DNA of 8,271 bases from DATHVR01 sp035461175 (GTDB taxonomy: Bacteria > Actinomycetota > Acidimicrobiia > Spongiisociales > ZC4RG35). Below the pieces are notes generated by a model that was not told the DNA's origin, did not search any database, and was given only the letters and a program-made list of their open reading frames with translations. The stretch's first letter is position 1. Every line of letters starts with the position of its first letter. The position numbers and the translations under genes are program-made. Shown one piece after another: positions 7,097 to 8,271 of this stretch. Where the stretch lies: positions 1 through 8,271 of the forward strand of contig DATHVR010000017.1 of assembly GCA_035461175.1 (NCBI GenBank), given 5' to 3'.

Positions 7097-7863
7097 CCGA
7101 CGTTATCGACCGCATCCACACCGCCCTCGACGCCGCGCTGGAGGCGCTGGAGCCCTTCGATCAGGGTCACATCGATTCGACTCGCAAGGCAGGAGGCGAC
7201 CCCGTCACCGAAGCCGATGTCGCCGTCGACACCGTGTTACGGGAGACCCTCCCCCGCCCCGGAGAAGGATGGCTTTCCGAGGAGACGGCCGACAATTCTG
7301 ATCGACTGGTCGCCTCCACCGTGTGGATCGTGGACCCGCTCGACGGGACCCGGGAGTTCGTGGACGGCATCCCCGAGTGGTGCATCTCGATCGGATATGT
7401 CGTCGACGGTGTCCCGGTGGCCGGCGGCATAGCCAGCCCGGCCCGCGGTATTCGCATAACCGGCGCCGTGGGGAGCGGGGTCGAGCTGCGGGGAGGCACG
7501 CCGCTGTCGCCCTCGGTGGGGATCGCCGGTGCGCTCGTTCTCGCCAGCCGCAGCGAGGTCAAGCGGGGAGAGTGGGCCGGAGTCTTCTCTACCCCAGTTT
7601 CTGTCCGGAACATGGGCTCGGTCGCGCTCAAGCTGGGGATGGTGGGGGCAGGAATGGCCGACGCCACCTGGACCCTCGTGCCCAAGAACGAGTGGGACGT
7701 GGCGGGCGGGGCCGCCATCGTCAACGCCGCCGGTGGAGTCACCGTCCGTCCCGACGGCACCCCGGTCGTGTTCAACCAGGCCAACACCCTTCTGCCGGGT
7801 TTCGTCGCCACCCGACCCGAACTGGCCGAGCCGATCCTGGAGTTGATCCGCTCCCTCGATTGA
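7093..7863 (+). CDS. cysQ: 3'(2'),5'-bisphosphate nucleotidase, CysQ-like (inositol monophosphatase superfamily)
   Basis: A soluble Mg-dependent phosphatase of about 256 aa (family 240-270). Numbered from the upstream ATG 7084, it has GDPVTEAD (38-45), WLSEE (63-67) supplying the metal-binding glutamates, WIVDPLDGTREF (81-92) with metal ligands D84 and D87, and EWDVAGG (203-209) with D205. These define the lithium-sensitive phosphatase superfamily; the TREF that follows DPLDG is typical of CysQ rather than plain inositol monophosphatase. CysQ converts PAP to AMP, clearing the product of PAPS use, which fits the neighbouring PAPS genes. Starting at ATG 7093 gives an ATGA overlap with the permease stop; starting at 7084 gives a 13-nt overlap. 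Neither has a clear ribosome binding site, so coupled translation is likely. Inositol-1-phosphate or fructose-1,6-bisphosphate activity cannot be excluded by sequence alone. Confidence 0.88.
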   Translation: MTDVIDRIHTALDAALEALEPFDQGHIDSTRKAGGDPVTEADVAVDTVLRETLPRPGEGWLSEETADNSDRLVASTVWIVDPLDGTREFVDGIPEWCISIGYVVDGVPVAGGIASPARGIRITGAVGSGVELRGGTPLSPSVGIAGALVLASRSEVKRGEWAGVFSTPVSVRNMGSVALKLGMVGAGMADATWTLVPKNEWDVAGGAAIVNAAGGVTVRPDGTPVVFNQANTLLPGFVATRPELAEPILELIRSLD

Positions 7864-7874
7864 GGGTGCATCCG

Positions 7875-7891
7875 CCGACACTGGTTGTCGG
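7875..7891 (+). other. Small hairpin downstream of cysQ
   Basis: CCGACA (7875-7880) and TGTCGG (7886-7891) are perfect inverted repeats around a 5-nt loop, 11 nt after the cysQ stop. An outer TGCA pair (7867-7870 and 7896-7899) could extend it across an internal loop. No T-tract follows, so an intrinsic terminator is only a weak possibility, although U-poor terminators are reported in actinobacteria. Confidence 0.3.
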
Positions 7892-7926
7892 TCTCTGCAC
7901 GCTCAAAGCGCAACTTCGCAACCCCC

Positions 7927-7955
7927 TGCACAACGGAGGCGCGTTCGCGTAGGGT
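7927..7955 (+). promoter_or_regulatory. Candidate promoter for the exported-protein gene
   Basis: TGCACA (7927-7932) matches four of six positions of the -35 consensus. It stands 17 nt before TAGGGT (7950-7955), which fits the TANNNT form of actinobacterial -10 elements. A transcript starting about 7 nt further on would have a leader of roughly 15 nt before ATG 7978. This fits a new transcription unit after cysQ, but the match is modest. Confidence 0.33.
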
Positions 7956-7977
7956 TAGGCGGCATGGAGCAAGGGGA

Positions 7978-8271
7978 ATGAGGTGGCGACCCGCCCTCAG
8001 CCTCGGCGTGATCGCTGCCCTGGCCGTAGCCGTCTGGGCCGCCCTATCGGCGGGCGACGACGAACCGCCGCCAAGCACCGTGACGACCTCGACCACCACA
8101 TCGACCGTCACCTCCACAACCACCACCGTCCCGGCCACCACCTCCAAGACCAGTGCCGTCACCTCGTCCACGGCCGCACCCGAGACCACCGTCGACCCCG
8201 AAGATCGCCTGGAAGAAGTGCGCCTCCTCCTCGAAGACCTCTACTACCGCTGGTTCGACGCCATCTACCGC
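7978..8271 (+). CDS. Exported or membrane-anchored protein with Thr/Ser-rich linker, N-terminal part (cut by window edge)
   Basis: An open frame of 98 codons from ATG 7978 reaches the window end without a stop. The first residues (MRWRPA) are positively charged and followed by a hydrophobic stretch (about 5-24), giving a signal peptide or N-terminal anchor; there is no Cys for a lipobox. Residues 33-72 are a low-complexity Thr/Ser/Val/Pro tract of the kind used as extracytoplasmic spacers in actinobacterial surface proteins. After it, residues 73-98 are charged and likely helical, with the aromatic run LYYRWFDAIYR at the edge; this is probably the start of the folded domain, which I do not recognise. 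No ATG, GTG or TTG lies in frame between cysQ and 7978. AAGGGG sits only 1 nt before the ATG, closer than usual. The fold and function are unknown, and any link to sulfur metabolism is unproven. Confidence 0.75.
   Translation, partial: MRWRPALSLGVIAALAVAVWAALSAGDDEPPPSTVTTSTTTSTVTSTTTTVPATTSKTSAVTSSTAAPETTVDPEDRLEEVRLLLEDLYYRWFDAIYR

Noticed and set aside
7864..7977. Intrinsic terminator between cysQ and the exported-protein gene
   Set aside because: The only hairpin (7875-7891) has a 6-bp stem and no T-tract, so it is listed as a hairpin and not as a terminator.
7167..8189. 340-codon minus-strand open frame opposite cysQ and the start of the exported-protein gene
   Set aside because: Its Val-rich N-terminus is the reverse of the Thr/Ser codon tract, and it overlaps two better-supported genes.
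1..8271. CRISPR arrays, tRNA or rRNA genes, insertion sequences, toxin-antitoxin or phage-defence genes
   Set aside because: None seen by eye: no spaced direct repeats, cloverleaf-like stretches, transposase motifs or terminal inverted repeats, and almost all DNA is taken by metabolic genes.

Overview
The window is high in G+C, with GTG as well as ATG starts and tightly packed, overlapping genes. Together with a Ser/Thr-rich exported protein at the right edge, this suggests a high-GC actinobacterium; an uncultured Acidimicrobiia-like lineage is a guess from style, not a proven assignment. Nearly all of the DNA is coding and seven genes are supported, two of them cut by the window edges.

Minus strand, read right to left from about 5214 to 1: cysD and cysN (the two subunits of GTP-driven ATP sulfurylase), cysC (APS kinase), a full-length transketolase, and the first 125 codons of a SAM-dependent methyltransferase that runs off the left edge. 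Gaps are about 64 nt (cysD-cysN), a 4-nt overlap (cysN-cysC), 40 nt (cysC-tkt) and an 11-nt overlap (tkt-methyltransferase), so one operon is likely. cysDNC turn sulfate into PAPS. The transketolase and methyltransferase are not sulfate-assimilation genes, and their position here is the least expected part of the layout.

Plus strand, from 5327: an SLC13-type anion permease carrying two TrkA-C (RCK_C) domains, then a CysQ-like 3'(2'),5'-bisphosphate nucleotidase that overlaps it by 4 or 13 nt. The two transcription units diverge from a roughly 100-nt intergenic region (5224-5326). Read together they form a compact sulfur module: anion (probably sulfate) uptake, activation to APS and PAPS, and removal of the PAP left when PAPS is used. 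No PAPS reductase or sulfotransferase is visible, so whether the PAPS feeds cysteine synthesis or sulfation of a glycan or metabolite cannot be decided here.

Right edge: after a 114-nt gap with a weak hairpin and a candidate promoter, a new plus-strand gene begins at 7978. It encodes an exported or membrane-anchored protein with a Thr/Ser-rich linker and is cut at the window end.

The enzymes are canonical, with catalytic motifs intact, and I see no clear undescribed system. The items most worth checking are the methyltransferase start hidden at the left edge, the transketolase inside a PAPS operon, and a 7-bp tandem repeat between cysD and cysN.
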